64,000 bases of DNA, taken from Laburnicola sp. R22_1 (taxonomy: Eukaryota > Ascomycota > Dothideomycetes > Pleosporales > Didymosphaeriaceae). Made by a program: the position numbers and the translations under genes. Positions 36,296 to 46,470 of this stretch are shown here, piece by piece (the first letter of the stretch is position 1; every line of letters starts with the position of its first letter). The stretch is from assembly GCA_014281115.1 (NCBI GenBank), contig JACONQ010000007.1, positions 1,054,001-1,118,000 of the forward strand. Reading direction: 5' to 3'. The notes under the pieces were generated by a model. It saw only the letters and a list, made by a program, of their open reading frames with translations. It was not told the DNA's origin and searched no databases.

Positions 36296-36772
36296 TTATT
36301 AGTACTTTTTAAGTTCTCTAAGCGTCATAGCTATAAATTATTAGAATATATATATAATAAAGAGCTATAACAATAATATACTGCTTAGCTTCTAGTAGTG
36401 CTTTCGTTTTAGTGTAGTAGGTAGTGTTTTATAAGGCGCCTTTTGCGTAGTTTTACTAGCTAGCAACGTCTTTTTTTTTACTTAAGTTTTACTAGTAACT
36501 AGTTTAGAGTATTTAGATAGTCTAGTGTGTACTATTATCTTAGAAATTAAGATTGTATAGTAGTTAAGGCTATAGATTATTAAAAAAGTAGCTAGAAGAG
36601 TAGTAAGGTAGAGTAGCTAAGTAGGCAGTAAGGTAAGTAAAGAAAATATACTTGCGTTATTAGTGTCTTACTTATAGGTATAGGCCCCTATAGCTACTTT
36701 TTATAATAATTATAATATTTTTAATATTTCTATAATATTAACGATAGTTATTATATACTATTATTACGCCCT
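36296..36772. other. AT-rich segment right of Copia copy 1
   Basis: No gene recognised. Possibly the leader of the decayed gene that follows. Confidence 0.4.
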
Positions 36773-38270
36773 ATACTATAGCATCTATTAAGGAAGAGTT
36801 ATCTAACGTTCTAAAGGGCCTTCTAAGTAGTAGCCTGCAGATTCTAGCAAATTTTAAGCGCAATAAGTAGGAGGGTCTTACTAAGGTACCTAGTAATTAT
36901 AGCCTTTTATTATATTATATACTAATATAGATAGGCCTTTATATTTAGAAATAAAGAGGTTAGCACTATTCTTTTATATTGCAAATAAGATAGCTTTTAG
37001 AAAGATTATTCTACTAACTATAAAGTGCTATTTAAAGGAGTATTTAGTAATAGCGCCTATATTATTATATAGAGATTTTGCAATATACTTTATAATAAAA
37101 AAGCACTAGACGTTGCTAAATTAGCTAATTAAGCTACATAATATTAGCTTAAGAAGAAGCTTTATAATAATAAAAACTACTAACTACTTTCTAAAGTATA
37201 AAAGTATTAATAGCTTGCATAGGAAGAAGAAGAGCTTATATAGTCCTACTTTAAGAATTTAAAGAGTAGTATATTATTATATTCTATTATTATATATTAG
37301 TTAATTAATAAAAAGTAAGTAACTAGTTAGAGGCGAAACTAATATAAGGAGCTTCGGACCAAGAGGTTGGAGTTGCCTAAGTAAACTTATAAATTCGATA
37401 GAGTTTAATAGTAACTTCGGCTATGGACTTATATATACTCCTGGCTTGGCAGGAGCACGGACCTAGAAGTCTAAGGCGTCAGGCCGAGTAACTATAGAAG
37501 GGCGCTTAGCCCCTTATAACTAATAGCTATATATAAGAAGTAGAATAAAATTAAGAATAAAGTTAATCTAAGAGTCTACTAAGCACCCCTAGCTAAGGGT
37601 AGAATTGTTACTAGTAAGGGAAATGGTCCTTCTATACTATAAAGTTATATAGATAAATAAATCTTTAGTTATAGTAGTATATATAAAAGTTCTTACGCGA
37701 TATATATAAGGTAGGCCTAAAGAAGCTTAAGGCTAATAGCTTTAAAAGTAAGGCTAATAAGAAAAAGTAAGAGGACTTTTGTAATAGTGTAGATAATATA
37801 AATCTAACTACTAAGGAGCTAGTAATAATTACTAATAAGAAATAGTTATAAGTTTATTACACTTATTTATTATATACTTATACTAATAATTATTAGTTAT
37901 TGCAAGTCTAGTCCTTCTACTAATCTTATTAACTATAGTAAGAATAATATACTTAATAGTAATAAGGCGTATATTAAAGAGAATAATAATAAAGAGTGTA
38001 AAGAGAAAATTAACAAAAATAGAAAGGAGCTTAAGACTTATTTTAGAAGCTACTAGATAGATATAACTTTAATATTATAAATAAGAATATAGACTTTGAG
38101 AGTTTCTTAGACTTTAGGGGCTTAGGTACTAAGAAGGGTTTAGATAATAAAAGTGGCTTAGGTGCTAAGAGGGTTTTAGATAATAAGGGGGGCTTAGATG
38201 CTAAGAAGGTTTTAGATAATAATTAGTGTGTAGAATAAGATAAGCTAAAGTTATAGGTTTGCTATAGCTA
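36773..38270 (+). pseudogene. Decayed gene of unknown function
   Basis: Plus-strand coding-like sequence with at least two frame changes. It opens with SIKEELSNVLKGLLSSSLQI. The middle part includes the acidic run EEEELI, SYFKNLKSSILLYSI and YKELRTKRLELPKQTYKFDR, then LGRSTDLEVQGVRPSNYRRA. The end holds a 36-bp tandem repeat coding GLGxKxxLDNK three times. Stops are at likely Gln/Trp codons. The stretch about 37320-37510 keeps more CpA/TpG and a CTCCTG/CAGGAG hairpin than the rest. No transposon domain seen, so it may be a captured or former host gene; I cannot name it. Confidence 0.5.
38119..38226 (+). repeat. Three 36-bp coding tandem repeats
   Basis: Units start at 38119, 38155 and 38191 (GGCTTAGGTRCTAAGARG...TTAGATAATAA). 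In the gene's frame each encodes G-L-(G/D)-(T/A)-K-(K/R)-x-L-D-N-(K/N). The exact 36-bp period keeps the frame. Confidence 0.85.
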
Positions 38271-38936
38271 ATTATTACAGCTAATAATTTTATACTAGTT
38301 ACTAAGAATACTGCCTATAGTAGTATAATAATAAGCTAATTGCTACCTAAAACTAACTTTATAATAAAAGGCTATATACTAGTTTAGATCTAAAACTAAC
38401 TTATTATTAGTGCGCTATACGCTGCACGCTATTTCTAGCTAATCTTAGTATTAGTTAAACACTACTATAGTTAATATTATAGAATTTAGTTTGTTCTATT
38501 CTTTTCTTAAGCTACTATTCTCTTAAATAACTATTTAACTAGTTATTATATCTTTTTATTATACTAATATTCTTAAGCGCTATATTAAGTGCAATACCTA
38601 TCCTAGAAATTAATATATAGCCCTCTATTAATAAGCCAATTGCCCTACTACTAGATACTTTTCTTAGATATAGAATTCTAGCCCTATAGGCTAATAGGTT
38701 AGGAAGTAGGACAATTTATCTTATCTATTATCCCCCTTTAGACCTTTAAGAATTAAAGATAAGGAAAAAAATATTTGCTATATAGAACGCGTAGTAATTT
38801 AATACTTAATAGGCTAAAGATAAGTAAACCTATAACCTATACTAGAATTTTTACCTTTATATAAGTATTATCTAGACTATATTCTAGGAGGTCGTAGAGT
38901 ATCTCTTTAGTTATCTATATATATTCTATTTTAACT
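38271..38936. other. AT-rich segment left of family A copy
   Basis: Nothing recognisable; broken frames only. Confidence 0.4.
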
Positions 38937-39080
38937 ATAGCTATGCACGTCGCATTGTTTATTTAGTATTAATTACCTTTTTAATATATTTTTTTGATTT
39001 AAGCCTACGTAGGTTGGGATAGAAAGGCCGCTCTAGTCTAGCGCCTAAAAATACAGTCTACTAAGTCTCCGCTAATGCAA

Positions 39081-39140
39081 TAATAGTTTATAATAGTTTA
39101 TAATAGTTTATAATAGTTTATAATAGTTTATAATAGTTTA
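39081..39140. repeat. 10-bp microsatellite, six units
   Basis: Six exact copies of TAATAGTTTA. The other family A copies have only one or two units at this place, so the expansion occurred after this insertion. Confidence 0.9.
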
Positions 39141-39169
39141 TAAACTACACACTCGCCCTACTATCTATA

Positions 39170-39780
39170 AGCGCTCTAACGCCTACTAAATTTACTTAAA
39201 GCGTGCATAGTAAACTAAGCTCTATTATTACTATTATTAGCAATTACGCTGTAAGCGCGCTACTGCTCTAGCGTACTTACGCGTTGCGTTTACTATCTAA
39301 TGTCATAATTATAAGAATCTAACCTATCTACACAACACTCTCCTCTCCTAGCAACTTATTAATAAACATCTTTATCTTCTCTTTTTCCATAATCTTGCTT
39401 TTAATTTTGTCCTCTATTACTGCCTTTCTAACTAGTAGCAATATAAGAAACTATAGTAAGAACTCTATGTATCTATTATTACGTCTGTAGTTACTAATCT
39501 ATTACTAGCCTAACTAGTATACTAGGACCGCCTTATATAGGGTAAGGTATACCTTCTACTTCCTATTAATAATGTCTTAGACAGAGCGATATTCTAGTGT
39601 AGATCTAGCAACTTTAAGTAGATAGATTATTAGAGCGTACTTTTAGGTAGTGTTAGCATTAGTATTAGCATTAGCACTAGGGCCTAGGAAAATAGCAAAT
39701 AATAGAGCAATAGTAGATTCATTATTAAGGTTAATCTTAATATAGAGATAGAGCGTTAGTGTACCTATAGTGTATAAGTT
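39170..39780 (-). pseudogene. Family A ORF relic, second copy
   Basis: The minus-strand frame reads YIKINLNNESTIALLFAIFL, GPSANANTNANT, then KYALIIYLLKVARSTLEYRS, VYLTLYKAVLVY and RYIEFLLQFLILLLVRKA. Stops are at former Gln codons. Same protein as at 9526-10100 and in 48278-49409. Unknown function. Confidence 0.55.
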
Positions 39781-40199
39781 TCTAGCATATATCTTATAAG
39801 TAGTACAAACCTACTATTATAGCTATTACTTTTGGCAATATCTTTAGGGATAATAGCAGAGGAGATAATAGTTGCAGCGTTGTACTAGTTACGGCGCTAG
39901 CGCTAATATTTTATCTTTTCTTCCCCTAACTTCAAACTAGTATAGTAATATGGCCTTACCTATAGTTTTCTATGTGGATTTTTTTTAGTTAGAGTAGGCG
40001 CGCTAAGCCTATTAAGCTCGCTTAGCTTACTTATAACGCGCTAACCCCTTTTTATTAACACTTTAAAACACTTTTCTGTGTATATTATAGTAGGAGAGAT
40101 AGCTACTATTATTATAATATTTTTATTAGAAACTCCTTAGTCGCAAAAAAAAAACAATAGCTATGCACTATAATACCTAAGTATTAACTCTACTAGTAC

Positions 40200-41746
40200 T
40201 TAGCTAATTAGTACTAAATATCTTATTAACTATATAAGGTCCTAAGTATATACATAGTATGATAAGCCTATTTATAAAAGGACTTTTACTCCTTAGTATA
40301 AAATAATATAGATAGCTATTTTATATCCTATATAGTTTTTATAGATGTTTAAAACTAAACTTATATAGATAGTAATTAATAATAACTAGTTCTTCTAAAT
40401 AGTAGAGCAACTATCGTTTTAATACTTTCTTAATTTTCTTAGGCCTAACGCTACAATAACTAGCTTATATAGATTTTACTAGATATTTCTAAATAAGTTT
40501 AATGCTACTAAGATAGCTATTCTTAGTAATATTAGTAGGGTAACTAAACTCTCTATTTCGCTTAACGCGTGGTCTGCGGCTAATTACCTTAGCTTCTTAG
40601 CTATTAATAGTTACTATATTAGTAATGCTTAGTAGCTTAAGAAGAAGCTGCTTAACTTTATACTAATACATAGTAGCTATACTAGAGTATTAATAGTATT
40701 AAAGGTACTATAGGTCCTTAAGAATATAGAAACCGCGTAGAAGCTCTTAGTAATTATATATAATAGTACTAGTAATAATAATATTCTAGCTTAGAGCGTC
40801 TAGTATAAACTATTAGAGGAGAATATTACCTAGAACTAAAAAGAGAATATAATTCTATATTTTGCTTATATTATTAATTTTATAGTTTAAGATATTATCT
40901 ATTACCTTAAGTTATTAGCGTCTATTAATCTTAACTTTAAAGAGATGCTATAGCGACAATATATAAATAAAATCTAGTTATAGATATCTATCCTAAACTC
41001 CCTTTGCAAGATATATTAGCTATTATTATAAAAGTTATTATAGAAAGTTATTATAGAAAGTTATTATAGAAAGTTATTATAGAAAGTTATTATAGAAAGT
41101 TATTATAGAAAGTTATTATAGACTAACTAGTGCGTTGCTCTATGCTATTTGCATTATAATTAACTAGTTACTATAGTAATTTAAGTAATCTTTTATAATA
41201 TAGAGTAACACACTACTAAAAAAGCAATTATGTATAATTTAAAATATTTAAATAAAATAAAACTCGACATATAATATATATAAGTGTGTACTAAAGCTTT
41301 AGGCAAATATTAATATATAGCAAGAGAAGAAAATTATAATAAAGATAACTAGAAGATTAAACACTTTTACTTATAGCGATACTATAGAGGTAGACTTTAA
41401 AGACCTTAAGAAACTTTAACTATTAGCCCTAGAATAGTTATATCTTAAGTTAATTACTTTTATACTTTAAAAGTTTAAGGAGGCTATAAACTTCTTAAGT
41501 AAGAACTAGAAATTCTAAGTTCTATATATCTAGCTTATATATAACTAGCTCTTTAATTTTCTAGATAAGATAAATAATAAGCTTATTAAAGAGTTAAATA
41601 ATATTAAATAGCTAGAAGCTATATAGGCTGTAGCTAAGATAGGATAAGAAAAGTTATACAAGTATTACTTAAGGATAAGTAGGAAAAAGGGTTTTTTATT
41701 TAACTATATAATAATATTATATTTTTTACAAAGGCTTAACCTAGAT
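40200..41746 (+). pseudogene. hAT transposase relic, 5' part
   Basis: The plus-strand frame around 40530-40950 reads KLSISLNAWSAANYLSFLAI, a decayed form of the hAT motif normally containing SLDxWTS, then LLNFILIHSSYT and later YFAYIINFIVQDI, matching the hAT RNase H-like domain. Near 41470-41740 it continues EAINFLSKN...YNQLFNFLDKINN-type sequence and ILYFLQRLNLD before the Fot1-2 insertion. First catalytic Asp is Asn. Many stops. A 13-bp tandem repeat lies inside at 41032-41122. Confidence 0.7.
41032..41122. repeat. 13-bp tandem repeat, seven units
   Basis: Seven consecutive units of AAGTTATTATAGA from about 41032, within the hAT relic. Being 13 bp it shifts frame each unit, so it arose after the gene had died. 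Confidence 0.85.
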
Positions 41747-41748
41747 TA

Positions 41749-43572
41749 TAAGCAAGTCGCCCTTATAAGTGAGTCGCCCACCTCGTTAACTTTCTACAAC
41801 GCGTTACCTACAAACTACAAGGGCTTAACTAACTTCTACTTAATTGCCCTACAACAAAGCAGATATCTACCTTGCTATCCTAGCTATTAATAAGAACCAA
41901 ATTTAGACTATACGAGAGGCTGTACGGACTTATAATGTCTCCTAATTAACGCTGCACAACCGACGCGCTGGGAAGCCTGCGCGACACAATTGCCAGCCCA
42001 ACTTAAGAAAGCTTACTAAGCTAGAAGAGGAGGTAATTATTGAGTATATACTTGATCTAGATTCGCGAGAGTTTGCGCCTACTCTAGAAGCTGTGTAGAA
42101 TATAGCGGATAAGTTGCTCGCTAAGCGCGGCAGTGGCCAGGTTAGTTAACAGTAGCCTAGAAACTTTGTCAAGCGAACAGACAGCCTTACTACGCGGTTT
42201 AATCGACCGTACAACCACTAGAGAGCGCTCTGCGAGGATCCAGAAGCTATACAACGCTAGTTTAACCTTGTAGCGCGTACGAAGGCTATCTACAGTATCC
42301 ATAACAAGGACACCTTCAACTTCAACGAGACTGGCTTTCTAATAGGCAAGATATCCTCCTAGCTAGTTGTTATAGGATTAGAGAGACGTAGCTAGCTAAA
42401 AGCAATCCAGCTAGGTAATTGCGAATAGATTATGGTAATCTATAGAATTAACGTTGCTAGGTGGGCAATCTCGCCCTTTGTTATTTTTGCTGGCCAGTAT
42501 CACCTCTCTGCCTAGTATAAGGGCGAGGATATACTAGGCGACTAGACTATTAGGCTTAGCAACAACAGTTAGACTACTAACAAGCTTAGTATTGCCTGGC
42601 TGCAGCACTTTATTAAGTATATAGCAGCGCGTAGGGTAGGCGCGCGCTAGCTACTTATACTTAACAGCCATAAGTCGCTTAAATTCTAAGAAATCTGCAA
42701 GGATAATAATATCTATACTCTCTATATGCCGCTATATTCGTCGCACCTCCTGCAGCCGCTAGACGTTGGCTATTTCTCGCCATTAAAGCGGGCGTACAGG
42801 TGCTAAGTGTCGAGCCTAATATGCGACCATATTAACTATATCACTAAGCTTAAGTTCCTACCTGCCTTCCGTGCCGCCTACAACTAGTTAATTACAAAGG
42901 AGAATATCTGCGCAAGCTTTTAGGGCGCTAGACTAGCCCCACATAATCTAGAGGTAGTAATCTTAAAGCTTAATATTAAGCTAAGGACGCCGTTGCCAGC
43001 AACCCTATTAGAGGCTGTGTGGGAGGCTAAAACACCCAGCAATGTACGCGAACTAGAGGCTCAATTAACGTTGATTCGCGAGCGGATTCGCGCGCATAAG
43101 AGCTCGTCACCTGCTTCTATTATTAAGAGGCTTAATTAGCTAGAAAGAGGCTCTTCTAAAGCAATGCATTAAATAGCGCTTATGCGCGAGCGAATCTTAA
43201 GCCTTAAGAGAGCAAATAAGGCCGCCATAACGCGCAAGAATCGCAAAAAGAAGCGGATCTAGAAGCAAGGCACCCTATTAAAGGCAGAGGGAGAGGATAT
43301 TATTACTTAAAGGGCTGTTAAGTAGTAACTTAAGGGAGAAACGCGTTAAGGCAAGGCGCGATCAAGTACAAGCCAGCAGGTCTTAGCGCGCTGCGGTCGC
43401 TGTAGAGAGACTAGCCATAACTCACAAACGTGTAAAAAGCGTACTGTAGATACTACTTAAACTAAAACAGCTCTTATATTAATATTATTTTATTGCGTTA
43501 TGGATGTACAGGCTATAAAAGGCTAAGAGAGTTAATAAGGTGGGCGACTCGCTTATAAGGGCGACTCGCTTA
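41749..43572 (+). mobile_element. Fot1/pogo DNA transposon 2, inserted in hAT relic
   Basis: 1824 bp with inverted ends beginning TAAGCRAGTCGCCCTTATAA, in which GCRAGTCGCCC is repeated, and TA on each side (41747-41748 and 43573-43574). About 50 bp of terminal inverted repeat with a few transitions. RIP is intermediate between Fot1-1 and Fot1-3. Host sequence resumes in the hAT gene. Confidence 0.9.
41853..43460 (+). pseudogene. Fot1-2 transposase, about 25 stops
   Basis: 536-codon plus-strand frame without frameshift. N-terminal region (TIREAVRTYNVS), then IIEYILDLDSREFAP, DDE domain and a Lys/Arg-rich tail. Acidic motifs: FNFNETGFLIG (Asp now Asn), LLILNSHKS (Asp now Asn) and LLQPLDVGYFSPLK (Asp kept). 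Between the last two there are 32 residues, three fewer than in Fot1-1 and Fot1-3. The C-terminal knuckle reads CGRCRETSHNSQTC. About 25 TAA/TAG stops at Gln/Trp/Arg-type positions. Dead. Confidence 0.9.
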
Positions 43573-43574
43573 TA

Positions 43575-44330
43575 ATTCAGATTATAGTATATAAGGTATT
43601 ATAATAATAGCTATTTATTATAGTTTTATACTAATACTTATATACTAATACTTATATAGAATAAGATATAGAAGACTTAGGATAAGTATATATACTACTA
43701 ATAGTTTCTAAAGTACCTTAATTACTATAATAGCCTAATAGCTAGGGACTCTACTCTAGTTTTAAATACTAACCTAAGATAGTTATAAGGTAGTAAATAG
43801 TTTTAAAAGCCTTCCTTGCTACCTAGTTTATAGTTTAGTAGTCTTTTTACTTCTAGCTAAAGTTTAGCTACACTAAATATTAATTAAAACTTAGGCCTAA
43901 CTTAGATAGAAGAAGAAATATACCTAAGTACTTCTATAGTTAAAAAGGATAATAGGTTTAATATACTAGCGTAGTAGAAAGTTTATTAAATATTTTATCT
44001 CTAACTTATATAAGTTATAAAGAATATTCTAGTAGTATAGATTTTATAGGTAGGTATTAAGCACATCTTTAACACTAGTAAGGATATAATTAGGGATTAA
44101 AGATATAATCTTGCTACTTAAATAATTTAGAAGGTTATAATAGTTAAGTTTATAATAGCTAATAAGTAATCTATAAAGTTATTAAATTCTAATATAGAGT
44201 AGGATAATTTAGGGAATATAGCACTATTAAATAAGAAGAATAATTTATATAAGCTGCTAGCTAATAAGGAGACTAGTAAAACTATATAAAGTTCTAAGAT
44301 TTTAGATAGCAAGCTACTAACTTCTTCCTA
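43575..44330 (+). pseudogene. hAT transposase relic, 3' part
   Basis: Continuation of the hAT gene after Fot1-2. Weak coding-like frames (LKAFLATQFIV, RRRNIPKYFY, VVESLLNILSLTY) are consistent with a hAT C-terminal region, but the dimerisation domain cannot be shown. End uncertain. I saw no terminal inverted repeats of the hAT element. Confidence 0.45.
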
Positions 44331-44529
44331 CTAAAGGCAGCTACTATAAAAGTAGTTAAGGCCTTAGCGCTACTATAGTGTTAATAATAATAATATATAA
44401 TAAATATGTATATTAATAGTAAAATAGTGTTAATTTTACTTTTACTTAGATTTTTTTCTTATATACCTTTAGAGAGTAACTAAAGTTACTAATCTTATTA
44501 CTATTAATTTTATATAATATAAGTTACGC
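44331..44529. other. AT-rich spacer
   Basis: Nothing recognisable. Confidence 0.4.
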
Positions 44530-44639
44530 AATCCTAATAGGTACTCTAACCTAATCTATACCTAGGAGTCTATATAACTTAACCTAACCTATACCTAAGA
44601 TCTATGCAACCTAACCTAACCTATACCTAGAGTCTATAC
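44530..44639. repeat. Telomere-like satellite, about 32-bp unit
   Basis: About three units of AACCTAACCTATACCTAGRG plus TCTATGC-like sequence, each with two CCTAA-type cores. The array continues on the far side of element F at 58814-58905, so F was inserted in it. Confidence 0.8.
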
Positions 44640-44926
44640 TGTAAGGGTGATACACGGCCTTATAGGGCTAACCTATTAGAGATAGCTAGAATAGTTAAAA
44701 GAGCTAGTTAAATTAATACTATTTTAAGATAGTAGATAAGAAAGGGATACAAGAGACCCTTTCTTATATAGAAAATAGTATAGGGCATAGGCCTACACTA
44801 GCTATACGCTAACACTAACTAAAAAAAGCGCCTTTAGAAAGGTAAAAGGCGTAAATAGGAAAAAAGAGGGTTTAAAAAAAGGTAATAAGATATTCTTAGT
44901 AGGGAGGCTAGTATAGAACTATTATA
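44640..44926 (-). repeat. Element F 3' LTR
   Basis: 287 bp, TGTAAGGG...TATTATA, matching 58526-58813 and, inverted,  62860-63146. Confidence 0.85.
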
Positions 44927-44944
44927 TACCCCCCCTTTTAAAAT
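44927..44944 (-). promoter_or_regulatory. Element F polypurine tract
   Basis: The minus strand reads TTTTAAAAGGGGGGGGTA directly before the 3' LTR, which supports the minus orientation. Confidence 0.75.
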
Positions 44945-44999
44945 CTAATAATAGGAAGAAAAGTATATAAAATTAGAGTATTTTAGCGAATTTTTAATA

Positions 45000-46470
45000 T
45001 AACTAGTACTATTTTAGGGCTAAAGAGAGTTGCAATAGAGGTAATAGGCCCTATAGTTCTAATAGTAGCCTTAGATTTTAATTTAGTTACTATTTAGTAA
45101 AGATATTAAGAAAAGTTATTAGAGGTAAATTAGTAGATTAGTAGAAAGGTATAGTAGAAACTATATCTTAGTATTTAGCATTTTACTAATAAAGCACATT
45201 CTTAGCTCTAACACTATATAAAAACATAGTTAGCTAAAAAATTCTAGTTAGTTTATTATATATAGGCGCAATTATATTATATAATATTTCCTAGTACTAT
45301 AGAAAAGTGTTTAAAAATTATATTAACCTAACTATATAGTTTTTAATTAGGGCAGGGCAGCTTCTAAAGCTATAGGTACTACTAGTAGTAGTAGAAATAT
45401 CTAAAGGTAAAAGTACTAAAAATTATAAGTACCCTATACGCGCGTGTTAGTTAGGGTGTTACTAAATTAGTAGTAAGCTAGCTAATAGAGGAGCTACTAA
45501 AAGTAATAGTTCTAAAAGTAATAGGTGTCTATATATAGTAGACTAGCTAAGGAACTACTTAACTAGTAGTAAACTAGGCTACTATTTTAGTAGCTTAGAG
45601 TGCCCCTAAGGGTAAAACAAGTTAGGTAACTAGTAGATTAGAGTGAGGGCTAATAGTTAGGGGGCAGCTCCTAATTGTTAGCATTTTAGGAGATTTTATT
45701 AGGTAGTTTACTATTAGATTTATTATCTAAGTATTTTTTCTATAGGAAGTTAGACTTAGGATTAATTAGGTTAGTAAATTTAAAATTATTATTAGAGAGG
45801 TTATTATAATAAGCAGACTCTTCGTCCTCTAATTTACTACTATAATAGGCAGTGCTATAATCTTTAGGGCTATTACTATAGCAAGTAATGCTAAGTTCTT
45901 CTTCTAGATTAGTAATTTAGTAGGGTAGAAGGGTGCTAACCTAAGTTGTTTTAGCTAGGGTAATTTTAATTAAATAGTTAATTTTATAGGTAAGAGCTAT
46001 CTAATTTGCAGATTAGTTTCTCTAGTAGGTTTATAGTCTCTAGGTCTAAAGCTAGAGATATAACCTAGATCCTACTATATAATTCCTAGGGACTAGTCTT
46101 ACTAGTAGCTTCTTTAGGTAGCAAGGATAGGGTGACTAAAAGGCAATTTGTTATCTAATAGTTTCTTATTTAAGAAAGGCAGCTTAATAGCCTTAACGCT
46201 ATTAGCTTTATTAAAGGCGCCTTTATAGCTTAGTTTCTAGTAAGTCTTTAAGTACGTTCTAATAACTAAGATAGTAGGACTAGAAAGCTAGACAGAGATC
46301 TCCTTAAAGACGCTCTAGTTAGTTTTTAATAAGTAAGTTATTTAGTAAGTATAGTCCTACTTTTTAAATAGGCTATCCTATTAGGTAGTGTTATTCTAGT
46401 AGAAAAGGTTAGGTAGTAGAGAAGTCTATAGTAGGATAAGATTGCTAGCAAAGGTTAGATTCTTGTTATC
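45000..46470 (-). pseudogene. Element F region downstream of protease
   Basis: Minus-strand frames are coding-like with Gln-type stops: LEEELSITCYS, LEDEESAYYNNLSN (acidic, Asn/Ser-rich) at about 45640-45960 and ELRMCFISKMLNTKIQF near 45150. I looked for RT and integrase motifs and found none. It may encode a spacer or an unrelated C-terminal protein. Confidence 0.45.

Larger units (their letters stand above)
38949..40156 (-). mobile_element. Family A element, complete copy
   Basis: 1208 bp. Left end GTCGCATTG; right end CCTTAGTCGC followed by an A-run. Exact 12-bp TSD atagctatgcac at 38937-38948 and 40157-40168. Both ends carry GTCGCA in the same orientation. It contains a locus-specific 10-bp repeat expansion (39081-39140), which explains its extra length over the other copies (about 1.13-1.14 kb). 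The decayed ORF is on the minus strand, opposite the A-run. Confidence 0.88.

Noticed and set aside
37330..37520. Possible tRNA-derived SINE or structured RNA: less RIP-mutated block with TTCGATAG and a CTCCTG/CAGGAG hairpin
   Set aside because: The box A and box B-like motifs are about 20 bp apart, too close for a Pol III promoter, there is no A-tail or TSD, and one plus-strand frame reads through as part of the decayed gene.
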